Assembly: GCA_035235625.1 (NCBI GenBank)
Contig: CP141143.1
Location: forward strand, 46,485,178 to 46,549,177
DNA from: Saururus chinensis
Taxonomy: Eukaryota; Streptophyta; Magnoliopsida; Piperales; Saururaceae
Direction of reading: 5' to 3'
Length of the DNA stretch: 64,000 nucleotides
The stretch's first letter is position 1, and every line of letters begins with the position of its first letter. Shown here in pieces: positions 12,665 to 23,659 of this stretch. The notes under the pieces were generated by a model that did no database searches, had not been told where the DNA came from, and saw only the letters and a list, made by a program, of their open reading frames with translations. Made by a program: the position numbers and the translations under genes.

Positions 12665-12671
12665 TAGTGGG

Positions 12672-13512
12672 TGTCACGAGCGCGAAGCTTTGCCTAGCGT
12701 CCGCACTCGTGATGACCTAGCTGCACCGTACAACCAGCAGCCACTATCTTTCCTTCCCACTCATATGCGCAAGGGAAAATAAAACAAAACAGCAACACAA
12801 TCCAACCTAGTGCAAGGGTCTCCGCCTAAGCTATATTTCTATCCGCTGAAATACAATATAGGGAAAGGGCAAGGGCTAAACAACCAGGCTGAGAACTCTC
12901 TTCACTTGCTCCCTGGTTCGCTGTGCAGGAAAATCAGATCATTCTCTTACCATGGCCACCCCGACCATTCCCTTAAATAGACTCAGTCATAGGCTGGCCA
13001 TCCTAGTGCAACTCTCAGCCCAAAGCCATTCCAAGCCAGCATAGTCTAGGAGGTCTTCAAGAGTTCGTCCTCCGCTAGAAGTCCATCGCCATGCTGCCAC
13101 CAAGAGTCAGCCCATCCGAGGGAACCAGCCAATCCAACTCCCATCCGCCCTAGGAGTGTGACCAGCCTGCATGTGTGAGTCATGTCCGTCCTAGGAACCT
13201 GCTGCCCGGTCTCCTACTCCAACTAGGAGTCCAATCAACCAGCATCGTTGAATCCTATCCACCTTAGGAGTCCTCTCCTAAGTCCAAGCAGCACCCAGCT
13301 TCGCTGGTAGAGTCCCGCCCGTGCAAGGACTCCTACCCAGCTTGCTCCACAAAGCGAGTAGCTCATCCGAAACACCTCCCGCGCTGTCCCAGCATCCATC
13401 TGTGCCCAAGGAGCTATATAGGCTGTCCGTCGCCAAACAAAATTTGGTTGTCTGCTGCCAAGTATGGGGGTAGCCGCCCCCTTTCTGCATCCGTCAAGTT
13501 AATGGGCTAATA
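12672..13512. mobile_element. Solo LTR, 841 bp
   Basis: It begins TGTCACGAGCGCG and ends GGGCTAATA (related copy at 40709: GGTCTAACA). It is flanked by a perfect 5-bp duplication GTGGG (12667-12671 and 13513-13517). Short inverted words such as TCCTACTCCAACTAGGAGT recur inside, also seen at 40250-40600. If read on the minus strand it would start T(A/G)TTAG, a usual LTR start, so minus orientation is more likely but not shown. Confidence 0.7.
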
Positions 13513-13517
13513 GTGGG

Positions 13518-14178
13518 AGTGTACAACGAGCTGAGATAGCCATTTGGCACTTGTAACCGTTTGGCTAGTGATATTAACGAGTTGAGCATCGTTGAGCTTT
13601 AGAGTGTTCAAGCTTGAGCTTGATACTTTAATTTGGAGCTCGAATCAAGTTTGAGTTGATTTCGAGTCAAGTCGAGTTGCTATGCCTAATGATTATTTCT
13701 TAATGTTGTAATTGGTGACCCAGAGGTATTTAAAGAAAAATTACTAAAACATACATGGTTAGTAAGTTTTCTAATGTATTAGATTAAAAAATAAAATAAA
13801 CTAATCTGTAGTTTTCTAATGAACGAGAGATTAAAATTTTATAAAAAATGATTCTAGATCTCATAAGACATATTATGTAATTCCTCTAACAAAAAAATTC
13901 TTGTAGTTGTACATGAAAAAAGTAAAAATAATATATTAAATAGAAATAGTTAAAACTTAAAAGACATAAAATCTACATATAATGTGTAGTATATATATGC
14001 ATATGTTTGAAAATATAATGTACTTAATGTGAGTTTAAATTTTTATCAAGCTTCGATTGGAGCTAAGCTGAGTCTATATATGTTTGAACTTGGCTTAACT
14101 AACTTTGAATTCGAGTTTGAACGCTAGTCGATTCGAACTTGAGCCAAATATAGCTTATGAGCTTACTTAACACCCCTA
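13518..14178. repeat. Decayed GAGCTTGAGCTC-rich element, hAT-like end
   Basis: Words such as GAGCTTGAGCTT, GAGCTCGAATC and GAGTCAAGTCGAG recur at the two ends, in opposite senses, with an AT-rich centre. The right end reads GCTTACTTAACACCCCTA, whose reverse complement TAGGGGTGTTAA resembles a hAT terminus. I could not find a matching 8-bp target duplication. A related piece ends identically at about 14713. Confidence 0.4.
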
Positions 14179-14189
14179 CATTTCCAATC

Positions 14190-14330
14190 TACTTGTTAAT
14201 TACTATGCAGGATGCCTTGAGGATTCATCCATCTATACTCCCCAGTCCGGACACCAGCTCCGGACTTTTGCTTTCAATCTCACCACTTCACGTGGAAACA
14301 AATCTCTATATAAATGTCTTTTGCAAAGAC
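14190..14330 (+). promoter_or_regulatory. Duplicate of protease-promoter segment A, TATA at 14307
   Basis: This matches 14735-14870 closely, including TTAATTACTATG(C/G)AGGATGC, a 23-bp inverted motif at 14244-14266 (AGTCCGGA ... TCCGGACT) and CTCTATATAAATGTC. The TATA box here (TATATAAA, 14307-14314) is a better consensus than that of the gene-proximal copy. Transcription from here would have to read 0.6 kb of repeats to reach the gene. Confidence 0.6.
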
Positions 14331-14535
14331 GAAGTGTTAAAAGAATAAACGCATAGACACTAAAGCCATTGAAAAAATTAAGAAAACTCATCTTCAATCA
14401 GAAACGAGCCTTAGTCACTTTCCATGAAAGAGAAACCTCGCCAGTCGTCATAGAAATCTCGTCCCAGTCCACACACTAAGAATTTAGATGTAGACCTTCA
14501 TCTCGTCCCAGCCCACATTCTTTAAGATTTTATAT
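14325..14535. repeat. Second copy of promoter segment B
   Basis: This is a diverged copy of 12225-12480, with AAAAGAATAAACGCATAG, then CAATCAGAAACGAGCC, then two TCTCGTCCCAG(T/C)CCACA words. It follows directly on segment A. Confidence 0.7.
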
Positions 14536-14537
14536 AA

Positions 14538-14580
<43 letters not shown>
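14533..14580. repeat. (TA)n microsatellite
   Basis: An uninterrupted alternating TA run of more than 40 bases separates promoter segment B from a small hAT-like relic. Confidence 0.9.
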
Positions 14581-14582
<2 letters not shown>

Positions 14583-14713
14583 GTACGTTTAAAAAAAAAA
14601 TTATCGAGCTTTCGGCTCATGTACGTTTGAGTTTAGTTTAAGCAACTTCGGAGTTCGAGCTCAAACGTTAATCATGCCGAATCAAACTTTGGAGCTTATT
14701 TTAACACCCCTAC
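14583..14713. repeat. Small relic related to 13518-14178
   Basis: It contains TCGAGCTTTCGGCTC and GTTCGAGCTCAAACG and ends GGAGCTTATTTTAACACCCCTA, the same end as at 14178. This copy lies between the two promoter-A copies. Confidence 0.4.
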
Positions 14714-14734
14714 GGCCTTATTGAAACCCAGATA

Positions 14735-14870
14735 TAATTGCTAATTACTATGGAGGATGCTTTAGGATTTTTCCATCAAGACTCCCAAGTCCGGACACCA
14801 ACTCCGGACTGTTGCTTTCAATTTCACCACTTAGCGAGGAAACAATTCTCTACATAAATGTCAAGGCACA
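14735..14870 (+). promoter_or_regulatory. Proximal promoter of the aspartic protease
   Basis: This is the gene-adjacent copy of segment A. It keeps the inverted motif (14788-14810, arms AGTCCGGA and TCCGGACT, 7-bp spacer). Its TATA position reads TACATAAA at 14851-14858, 98 bp before the ATG, a one-base weakening compared with TATATAAA in the upstream copy. Confidence 0.6.
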
Positions 14871-14948
14871 TCTCTCGATTCCCAAGCCAGGAAGCGGGCA
14901 GCAGCTGCCACAGCAAACAGCTTTGAGTGTTCACTGGCGTTCAGTATC

Positions 14949-16777
14949 ATGGCAGCAGCTAGACCTCTTCCAGACACTGCCAGGCCTTCTACATCTTCTT
15001 TGCCATGCTTCTTCCCAGTCCTGATCTTTGCTTACTTCCTCTGCACTGACTTTCTCAGCCCTGTGGCTGCTGGTGATGCGAGAAGAAATTACCGAGTGTT
15101 CCATGCCGACTCCCTTAAGCCTGCACCATTCTGCTATGCACCACCCAAAGGTTTTCTCCTGCCCCTACTCCCTACTATGTATGCACTTCTTAATTGGACA
15201 TACCTGTAACTTTTGTGATTTGATAGCTTCATGTATTTCGGAAGTATTTTTTATGTTCTGCTTTAATAATAAGCCGAACTTAAAAAATGTAGAGGGAGCG
15301 TCTATTTTTAAAATATATTAGTATAAGCACCGTCGATTTTTGAAAATAAACGCTCCACATGCGTTCTTTACGCTCCGCTCGGCCCGGATCGGCTTTCGAC
15401 TGAGGATGAAAAACGCTACACACTGAAATTAGGACACAGGGTTTCTCAATATTTTTCATAGCCGTAGCAAATGTCATGTAAACATTAAAATTTAGGGACA
15501 GTTTGGTCATTTCAGGGCTAAAGCGGAAAGGCCTTCCCGTCATTCACCGGTACGGGCCGTGCTCCCCGCTGAACCAGGCTGATACCTCCCCCCGTCGCCC
15601 CCGAGAGTTCCTCGACCGAGACCAAGCGCGGGTGAACTGGCTCCAGACCCGACTATCCGGCTCGTCCCAGCGAGTTGGAACCCAGGACACCACCACCCTC
15701 CCGGCTAAACTCGGCGTTGATGTCGGCATCCCGAACTACGTCGTCACAGTGGGCCTGGGCACCCCAAGGAAGTTGCTGACTCTCGCCTTTGACACCGGCA
15801 GTTTCCTCACCTGGACCCAGTGCCTCCCCTGCACCGGCAGCTGCTACGACCAGCGTGACCAGATCTTCGACCCAGCTCAGTCGTCCACCTACCAGAACAT
15901 CAGTTGTAGCTCATCCGAGTGTGCCAGCCTTGCCTCCGGCACCGGGAAAAATCCCGTCGGCTGCACACGCACCGCCCCCTTCACCTGCGTCTACTTCATC
16001 GGTTACAGGGATGGATCTACAACCGCCGGGTTCTACGCCCGCGACTTGCTCGCTCTCGGCACGGACTCGGTCGACGACTTTCGGTTTGGGTGCGGGGTCC
16101 AGAACAATGGGCTGTTCGGCTCCGTTGCTGGGATTCTTGGTCTTGGCAGGGACGAGGTCTCCGTGGTCTCGCAGGCGGCCCAAAAGTTCGGCAAAGTCTT
16201 CTCCTACTGCCTCCCATCCTCCTCCTCCAGCTCCTCCGGTTACCTCACTTTCGGCCCCGGCTCTAGCTCGGCCGCCAAATTCACGCCGATTTTGACGAAC
16301 CCCGACGTCCCTTATTTCTACTTCCTTAAGCTGACCGCAATTTTGGTCGCCGGCGAGCAGCTGCAAATTCCAGAATCGACGTTCTCATCACCAGGTACGA
16401 TCATCGATTCCGGCGCGGTCATATCGCGGCTTCCGCCATCCGCATACTTGGCACTCAGGGCGGCGTTCCGGGAGAAGATGGCCAACTACACGCTGACGGC
16501 GGGGTCCGTGATATTGGATACGTGCTACGATCTTAGCGGGAATGGAAACGTATCGGTTCCAAAAATCGTGCTGCGTTTCGACGGGGGAGTGGATGTAGAC
16601 GTGGACCTGTCCGGAATACTGTTCTTCGTGAAGGACAACCAGGTTTGCCTGGCGTTCGCCGGCAACAACGACGCCAGTGCTATTGCGATTATCGGGAACC
16701 GGCAGCAGCGGACGTACGAGATCATTTACGATGTGGCCGGCGGGAAGGTTGGTTTTTCCGCTGGTGGGTGCGATTGA
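14949..16777 (+). CDS. Secreted pepsin-like aspartic protease (two exons, 487 aa)
   Basis: Exons are 14949-15150 and 15516-16777. The donor is CCAAAG|GTTTTC and the acceptor TTTCAG|GGCTAAAG, and phase is kept across the 365-bp intron. The protein is an A1-family plant aspartic protease of the nucellin/CND41-like type (At5g10770-like), which cleaves proteins in the apoplast, vacuole or plastid. Residues 1-40 form a hydrophobic signal peptide (PVLIFAYFLCTDFLSPVAAG). About 68-120 is propeptide with the family word HRYGPCSPL. The first catalytic motif is FDTGS (Asp about 160), the second IDSGA (Asp about 365, usually DSGT). Many paired Cys and the C-terminal IGNRQQRTYEIIYDVAGGKVGF are diagnostic. 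The flap reads GYRDGS where YGDGS is usual, so activity may be altered. The frame is intact. The start is the first Met before the signal peptide and lies 98 bp from the TATA position. Confidence 0.93.
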
Positions 16778-16841
16778 AGGGTAAGCGGGTATCTGGGTCC
16801 GACTTCCTTAGCCGAGTCTTGGCTCAGCTAAGTAGCTTCAA

Positions 16842-16847
16842 AATAAA
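16842..16847 (+). terminator. Poly(A) signal of the aspartic protease
   Basis: AATAAA lies 65 bases after the stop codon, just before the Stowaway-ended element. Confidence 0.6.
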
Positions 16848-16871
16848 ATGTTATGCGACTGTCGCGTAATA

Positions 16872-17912
16872 CTCCCTCCGTCTTTTATTAATAGCTCCAT
16901 TTTTTATTTTTATCATTTTTATCGAGACGGTAATTAAATATGTCTAACGGGAAGTAAAATCCACATTAGAAAGAAAAACGGGGAAGGAAAAATCAAGGCA
17001 TCTGGGTGAAATATTGGTCACACTGAAAGTGGAGTCCCATTAAAATCAGAATTTGGCTCAGCATTTTTGGATTATCCAGCCTCTTTTTTACGGCGTGCAT
17101 CAATGTCGTGCCCTGCAGCATAGCATTAGCCTCAATGGAAATTCACCGTCTTCCCCAAATTGTGATGATTCCCTCCACCGGCACAGCCAGCGTCGATCTT
17201 CCCATGACCGAGACCGGGAGCAAGACTGCAAATTAGATAAGAGGTGGTTGAAGGAGGAGCAGGAGCAGGAGGAGGCCATCAAGGAGTACATGGGTTGCAA
17301 GAAGTTGAGGAGGCGGGTCATCAAGCCCAACGAGAAGTTCAGCTTCTCCTTTGACTGGGAGAACACGGAGGACACCTCCCGTGAGGCCGCGACGTGAACG
17401 CCCTCTACTAGAATCCACACGGGGCCCGTCTCCTCTTTGGTCGCAGCTTCCGCGCCGGCATGGACTGCCGCCAGCAGAAGAAGCTTGTCGTCCGCAATGA
17501 GTGTGAGTTCCGTGAGAAAGACGTACGGTGTTGAGGAACTGGCCGAGGAGGCCATCGCACACCACAGAAAAGAGGATGCTGCAGACCGCTTCATTCTCAG
17601 TGTCTGAAAACCCGAAGTACAGGGAATTGGAGAAGAGGTTGGGCACACCGAAGAATCCGCCGCCACCGGAAGATGAGGGGCAGGGCTGAGAGAAGAGGAT
17701 CTGGGAAAGGTGGGGCATGCCTTCTCACTTGCCGCCCAACTAGACAACGCGAGGTGGAGAAGGAGGAAGATTGACTTTGTGTAGGAAGCTCGAGCGAAAT
17801 TTATGTAAGAAGCAGGGAAGATTTATCTAACGGCTTAAATTAGAGAAATGGAGCAATTAAAATAGAACACAATTTTTTTTCTATTGGAGCTATTAGTTTA
17901 GGACGGAGGGAG
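16872..17912. mobile_element. Stowaway-like (Tc1/mariner) element with gene cargo
   Basis: The left end CTCCCTCCGTC...AATAGCTCCA (16872-16898) is the inverted match of the right end TGGAGCTATTAG...GACGGAGGGAG (17886-17912). Both are flanked by TA (16870-16871 and 17913-17914), the target of Stowaway elements. At 1,041 bp it is much longer than a usual Stowaway MITE, and the extra length is a fragment of a host helicase gene. Confidence 0.85.
17176..17585 (+). pseudogene. PRP28/RH21-type DEAD-box helicase fragment (captured)
   Basis: The plus strand encodes the charged N-terminal region of the plant U5 snRNP helicase PRP28 (RH21 in Arabidopsis). It reads [15 protein letters not shown], then [34 protein letters not shown]. 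After a frameshift come VNALY, a stop, [20 protein letters not shown] and [11 protein letters not shown] second frameshift precedes [21 protein letters not shown]. These are recognisable family words in the right order. The helicase core motifs are absent, so it is a partial, non-functional copy lying wholly inside the Stowaway-like element. The 215-codon minus-strand frame over the same DNA is its shadow. Confidence 0.8.
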
Positions 17913-17999
17913 TATAACTTATTTAAATTGGCCTTGCCATTTAGCATATATAAACCAAGATCAATAAGTAAGTGTGTTATCCTATTACTTTCAGATATT

Positions 18000-18012
18000 T
18001 GATAAGTACGAA

Positions 18013-18043
<31 letters not shown>

Positions 18044-19456
18044 TATTATATGCCTTTTTACCTTATTTGCTAGTATAGATTACATTAATTTAGAGTTAAT
18101 TATGGTTTATTTAGATTAAGATAGATATTAGTATTTTAGTTTAATTATTAATAATTTTGTAGTTATTAGTAGTTTTAGAATGTATTTAAATCAAGTTGAG
18201 ATCTTAATTTTATTCTACATGTCTAAATGTGATATTTTATGCTTTGCAGGTAAAATGCGTTTATCGAAGTACTTAGACGATGTTTGAAATATAATTCAAA
18301 GTATTCTGGACATGCTTTAAAGTGATTTGGACAACTTTTCGGAGTTATAAATATGTTGGAAATTAATATGGACATGAAAGAAACAGCTTAATGAACATAA
18401 ATTAGACTGTCCAGAAAAACTATCCAGATTGCAGAAACAGTGTAGCTGTTATAACGGGCGTGCAGGGCGGTTAAACGGGATAACGTGATTTTGATGAAAA
18501 ATGCAGTATAGGCGTTCGAACGGGCATGCAGGGCGTTCGAACGGGATAACGTGCAGTTTCCTTATTTCAGTCAATTTTGAGTCATTTTCATATACAACAC
18601 CTTCCTACGGATCTTATGCCTATATAAAGACATATTTGGCTCGAAATTAGAGGTTAGCAAGTAGATTTTTTGAAGAGAAGAAGGAAGAAGAAGAAGATGG
18701 AGAAAAACTCAAAGCTTTCAATGGAGATGCAAGTGCTTTCTTCTACCATGGAAGGCTAGACTTTTCTTTTACTTAGGAGTTGATGAAGCTATAAATAAGT
18801 TTCAATTTCTTTTCTTTTTAATTTAGATCTCAGTTGTGAATTATGACAATTGTATGATAAGGATTTCCTTTTTAATGGAAGAGTTTTTCATGTTTATTCA
18901 AATCTATGTTGATTTATTGTCTTGTAGATGATAGATTGATGTGGTTTTGATATTTGTATCAATTCTAATTTCTATGATTTAGATGAAATGGTCATACAAT
19001 AGTTTTAATGTTCAGATAATTAAGGACTTGGATGAGTTATACTAAGATTAGACAGGTCATGCCTATAGCTATTTAGTGTAGATGATTCGTGCTATCATCG
19101 AAGATAGTTCATGCCATGAAAATTAATTAATGATTCTTTTTAAAGTAATTCTAGCTTGTAGCTGAGAATACTTGTTCATATTCACACTAGATTTAGATTA
19201 AAAGTTAAGGAATTGTTATGGTTTTATAGTGGATTCGATTTCCTAAGTAAATTCCATCACATTAATCTCTTATTTTTTATATAGTTGATTCTTTCTTTTG
19301 CTTAAGTTAAGTTTAAGTTGTTTTTAGTTTTTAATCAACATATTTCTTTTTAAATTTAGTAATAATTCATCCGTCCCTGAGGTTCGACAACCCTTAAGTA
19401 CTCATCCTAGTACAATTACCTAGTACACTTGCAAAGGGTTTAATTATAAACGATCA
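18000..19456 (+). mobile_element. Solo LTR of the 26859-34229 retrotransposon family
   Basis: It begins TGATAAGTACGAAATATATA and ends AAACGATCA, with a perfect 5-bp duplication ATATT on both sides (17995-17999, 19457-19461). It is the reverse complement of the LTRs at 26859-28289 and 32798-34229 over its full length. Its promoter has TATATAAA at 18621-18628. Upstream at about 18453-18555 is a GC-rich patch with repeated CGTTCGAACGGG palindromes in an otherwise AT-rich LTR. Confidence 0.92.
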
Positions 19457-19803
19457 ATATTATAATTAAAATATTCTTAAAATAATCTAATATCAAGCCA
19501 TTTGGTTCTCTTTAGGAGCCAAACTTCTTTTGCTCCTTTTGCACAAAGTCTCAAGAATTCCATCCCCAATACATCGGACGCGAATTTGTTGGGGAGGTTT
19601 CCTCGCTCAGCACCGATTGGCCACCAATAAGAATGAGACACGTCATCAGCCTTCACTTTCTCAAACGGCAACCAAAACTAAACTCTGGCAACCCAGTTAA
19701 CCCATCTCTTTCCGTCATCTAATATAAACTTCAAAACCCCTAACCCTTCTTGTTCTAAACATTCTATAGTGACTCCTCTTCTTCTTTGGAAACATTTCTA
19801 GTC

Positions 19804-20207
19804 ATGGTAGCTGCACACCAGCCGGTCCGATTTGGCATCGTGCGGAAGCTCTTATGGACCATCTCCCTCGCCCCCAATGCCGCCCTTGTGGCCGTCGGCA
19901 GTTGCTCTGTAGACGAGGCCCACAAGTTCATTGCCGCCAATAGTCTTCTAGACTCTGTCCGCTGCTATGGTAGCTATGAGGCCGTGCTAGATGACGCCGA
20001 TGTTGACACAGTATATGTGCCACTGCCAACGAGCCTGCACGTCCGGTGGGCAGTGCTAGCGGCGAAGAAAGGCAACCACGTGCTGCTAGAGAAGCCTGTG
20101 GCGCAGCTGGACCAGATCCTGGCTGCCTGCGAGGCTAGCTGCATCCAGTTCATGGACGCCACCATGTGGATGCACAATCCCCGCATGACCAAGATGAGGG
20201 CTATCAA
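19804..20207 (+). pseudogene. Gfo/Idh/MocA oxidoreductase, 5' fragment
   Basis: The frame begins MVAAHQPVRFGIV and continues with SLAPNAALVAVGS, CYGSYEAVLDD, VDTVYVPLPTSLHVRWA, HVLLEKPVAQ and FMDATMWMHNPRM. These match plant NAD(P)-dependent oxidoreductases of the At4g09670 type. After RFGI the family has a Gly-Cys-Ala segment that completes the Rossmann nucleotide-binding turn. Here it is deleted and RFGIV runs straight into RKL. A short segment after KPVA is also missing. Homology stops at about 20207, where the protein should continue for some 200 residues. A TATA-like TAATATAAA lies near 19721. It is a truncated, defective copy and the first piece of a same-strand mosaic. Confidence 0.82.
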
Positions 20208-21180
20208 TTGTTTTTTAACACTGCAGGGTTTAAATTTGGTTTCTACACTACTTTTGCTGGTGATAAAGATAAAGGAAGATGCATTTTGGATGTTTGTTGT
20301 CCTCTTGTAAAATGTTCTAGTGACTGAACTTTACGCTGACAATTTGTCAGGGTGCCATGTTGAACAATTATTAAGTTTGATTCGTGTTACATTTATATGG
20401 TTGCAAATTACTTACAACAACTCAGGATTTAAAGCTACATATGTTATTTAATTTTGTTACTGATGATAGGGGTTGGGTCCTTACTCCGACATAAAAAAAA
20501 GTAGAGAAGAAATAAAGGAGATGACTAAGAAGGTCAATGATCTTTGTGGTATGTTATTCATCTGCGTTGTTTGTCTGTTATGGTATTTTCTTGTTGGTTA
20601 TGATAGTTCATTAAATTAACTAGTGTTACACTACAACAAAATTAGGTATTAGCAACGCTTATATAAGCGTCGCACTAAAATGCGTTGCTACGAAGTGTTA
20701 ATAATGACATATTAAAAAACGTCGCAAAAAAAACTAATATTAGCGACGCATAATATTATGCGTCGCTAATGGTAGCCTATTAGCGATGCATAAGTAAAAA
20801 CGTCGCTAATACATAACCTTTTAGCGACGCTTAAGTTTATGTGTCGCTAATACTTAGGTTATTAGCGACACCTACATAAGTGTCGCTAAAAGATATATCT
20901 ATTAATTTTTTAAAAAAAATTTAAAACTATTAACGACGCATTTTTAGAAACGTCGCTAATACGTTCAACAATAGCGACGTTTATAAATAAGTGTCGCTAA
21001 TATTTATCAATTTTAATTAAAAAAATAAAAATTATGAACTAATAGCAACGCATAGATATACGTCGCTACTACCATCAGGTAGTAGCGACGTATATCTATG
21101 CGTCGCTATTACAATTGGTAGTAGCGACGCATAGTTACATAAGTCGCTAATACCTATTTTTTAAATAAAAAATATAATGA

Positions 21181-23535
21181 CAAAGAGAGAGGGGGGAGAG
21201 AGAGAGGAGAGGGAGGCGAGAGAGAGGAGTGAGAGAGGTGAGGAGGGAGAGAGAGAGGAGGAGGAGGGGAGAGAGTGAGAGAGAAAGAGGGAAAAGGGGA
21301 GGGAGAAAAAATTATTTTAAAAAATAAAAAAATTTAAATAAAATAAGAGAGAGAGGGAGGAGAGAGAGGGGAAAGACGAGGGAGAGGGAGGAGAGAGAGG
21401 AGAGAGGGAGAGGGAGAGGGTTGAGAGAGAGAAGGAGGTGAGAGGGAGAGAGAGGGGAGGGAGGAGAGAGAGAGGAGTGGAGAGAGAGAGAGAGGGATTT
21501 TACTTTGATGTTTTTTAAATTTTTTATAAATTTTATTATTTTTAAAATTCATTTTAAAAAATAAAAAATCTTAAAAATTTTTGAAATTAGAGGAGAGAGA
21601 GGGGGAGGAAAGAGAGAGAAAGGGTGGAGAAAGAGAGGGTGGAGAGAGGGAGGAGAGAGAGGGATAAGGGAGAGGGGGGAGGGAGGAGAGAGAGGGAGGA
21701 GAGAGAGAGGGAGAGAGAGAGAAAGAGGGGAGAGATAGGGAGGGGAGAGAGAGAGGGGGAGAGATAGGGAGGAGAGAGAGGGAGAAGGGAGGATAGAGAG
21801 AGGGGGAGGGAGGAGAGAGAGGGAGAAGGGAGGATAGAGAGAGGGGGAGGGAAGAGAGAGAGATGGATTTTATTTTGATATTTTTTAAAAAAATTTATAA
21901 ATTTTTTTATTTAAAAAAATTAATTTAAAATAAAATACTAATAGTGACGTATAGGATTATACATCGCTATTAGTACCTGTATTAGCGACGTATATGATTA
22001 TACATCGCTAATATAGGTACTAATCGCGACGTATACTGCCATACATCGCTATTAGTATTTTATTTTAAATTTTTTTTATTTTTTAAATTAATTTTAAAAA
22101 ATAAAAAAACTTAAAAATTTTGAAATTAGAGTAGAGAGGGGGAGGGAAGAGAGAAAGGGTGGAGAGAGAGAGGGTGGAGAGAGGGAGGAGAGAAAGAGGG
22201 AAGAGAGAGGGGGAGAGAGAGGGAGGAGAGAGAGAGGAGTCGAGAGAGAGAGGGAGGAGAGAGAGGGAGAAGAGAGAGAGAGATGAGTGGAGAGAGAAGG
22301 AGGAGAGAAAGAGGGACGAGAGAGAGAGAGGAGTGGAGAAAGAGATGGATTTTACTTTGATGTTTTTTAAAAATATTTATAATTTTTTTATTTTGAAAAT
22401 TAATTTTTAAAAATAAAAAATTTGAAAAATTTTTGAAATTAGAGGAGAGAGGGGAGGAAAGAGAGAGAAAGGGTGGAGAGAGAGAGGGTGGAGAGAGGGA
22501 GGAGAGAGAGAGAGGGAGATGGGGGAGCGGGGGAAGGGACGAGAGAGAGGGAGGAGAGAGAGGGAGAAGGGAGGAGAGAGAGAGGGAGGAGAGAAAGAGA
22601 GAGGAGTGGAGAGAGAGAGTGGGATTTTACGTTGATGTTTTTTTAAAATTTTTATAAATTTTTTTATTTAAAAAAATTAATTTAAAATAAAATACTAATA
22701 GCAACGTATAGAAATATATGTCGCTATTAGTACCTGTATTAGCGACATATATTATACGTCTCTAATAGAGGTACTAATAGCGACGTATACTGCCATACGT
22801 CTTAATTAGTATTTTATTTTTAATTAAATTTTTTTATTTTTAAATTAATTTGAAAAAATAACAAATCTTAAAAATTTTTGGGATTAGAGGAGAGAGAGGG
22901 GGAGGGAAGAGAGAGAAAGGGTGGAGAGAGAGAGGGTGGAGAGAGAGAGGGTGGAGAGAAAGTGGGAGGAGAGAGAGAGGGGGAAAGAGAGGGAGGAGGG
23001 AGGGAGAGAGAGAGGGAGGAGAGAAAGAGGGAGGAGAGAGAGAGAGAGAGAGAGAGGGATTTTACTTTGATGTTTTTTAAAAAAAATTTATTTTTTAAAA
23101 TAATTTTAAAAAAATCTTAAAAATTTTTGAAATTAGAGGAGAGAGGGGGAGGGAAGAGAGAGAAAGGGTGGAGAGAGAGAGGGAGGAGAGAAAGTGGGAG
23201 GAGAGAGAGGGGGAGAGAGAGGGAGGAGATCTAGAGAGAGGGGGAGAGAGAGGGAGAAGGGAGGAGAGAGAGAGGGGAGGGAAGAGAGAGAGGGGAAGGA
23301 AGAGAGAGCAGAGGGGAGGGAAGAGAGAGAGTGGGGGAAGAGAGAGAGAGGAGAGGGAAGAGAGAGAGAGGGAGGGAAAAGAGAGAGAGCGAGGGGAGGG
23401 AAAAGAGAGAGAGAGGGGAGGGAAGAGAGAGAGGAGAGAGAAGACATAGAGAGAGGGGAGGGAAGAGAGAGAGAGAGAGAGAGGAGAGGATGAGAGAGGG
23501 GGAGAGAATATGTAGGGAGAAAGGGGGGGGGGGAT
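21181..23535. repeat. GA-rich array modules inside the CACTA element
   Basis: Purine-only tracts (GAGAGAGGGAGG and variants) of 100-400 bp alternate with short AT-rich blocks. Each tract is introduced by a phrase like TTTTTGAAATTAGAGGAGAG (about 21583, 22120, 22434, 22882, 23130) and followed by GGATTTTACTTTGATGTTTTT. Between some modules are inverted words TAGCGACGTATA...TATACGTCGCTA. The long Arg/Glu/Gly and Ser/Leu/Pro frames in either strand are products of composition. Confidence 0.85.
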
Positions 23536-23659
23536 TAGGGTATTTGCGACGTTTTGAAAAGCGTCGCAATTAATTAAATAATGGCGACATTATGGAAACA
23601 TCGATAAAAATTACTTTATGCAACGTTTAAGCTAAGCGTCGCAAATTATTTTCATTTGC

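Noticed and set aside
13278-13490. 70-codon minus-strand frame
   Set aside because: It lies inside the 12672-13512 LTR, which has clean ends and a target duplication.
15544-16366. Other frames over the aspartic protease exon (up to 168 codons)
   Set aside because: They are shadows of a GC-rich exon with clear family motifs in the chosen frame.
17100-17747. 215-codon minus-strand frame
   Set aside because: It is antisense to the PRP28-like coding words, which match a known family on the plus strand.
20645-21150. CRISPR-like or tRNA-like palindromes (TAGCGACG...CGTCGCTA)
   Set aside because: Spacing and sequence vary, they occur in both senses, and they lie between CACTA termini as subterminal repeats.
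21334-23573. Many 60-112 codon frames rich in Arg/Glu/Gly or Ser/Leu/Pro
   Set aside because: They are translations of GA-rich arrays on either strand inside CACTA-type DNA. The same applies to the frames at 35233-37325, 45905-46552, 48446-48694 and 49695-50241.
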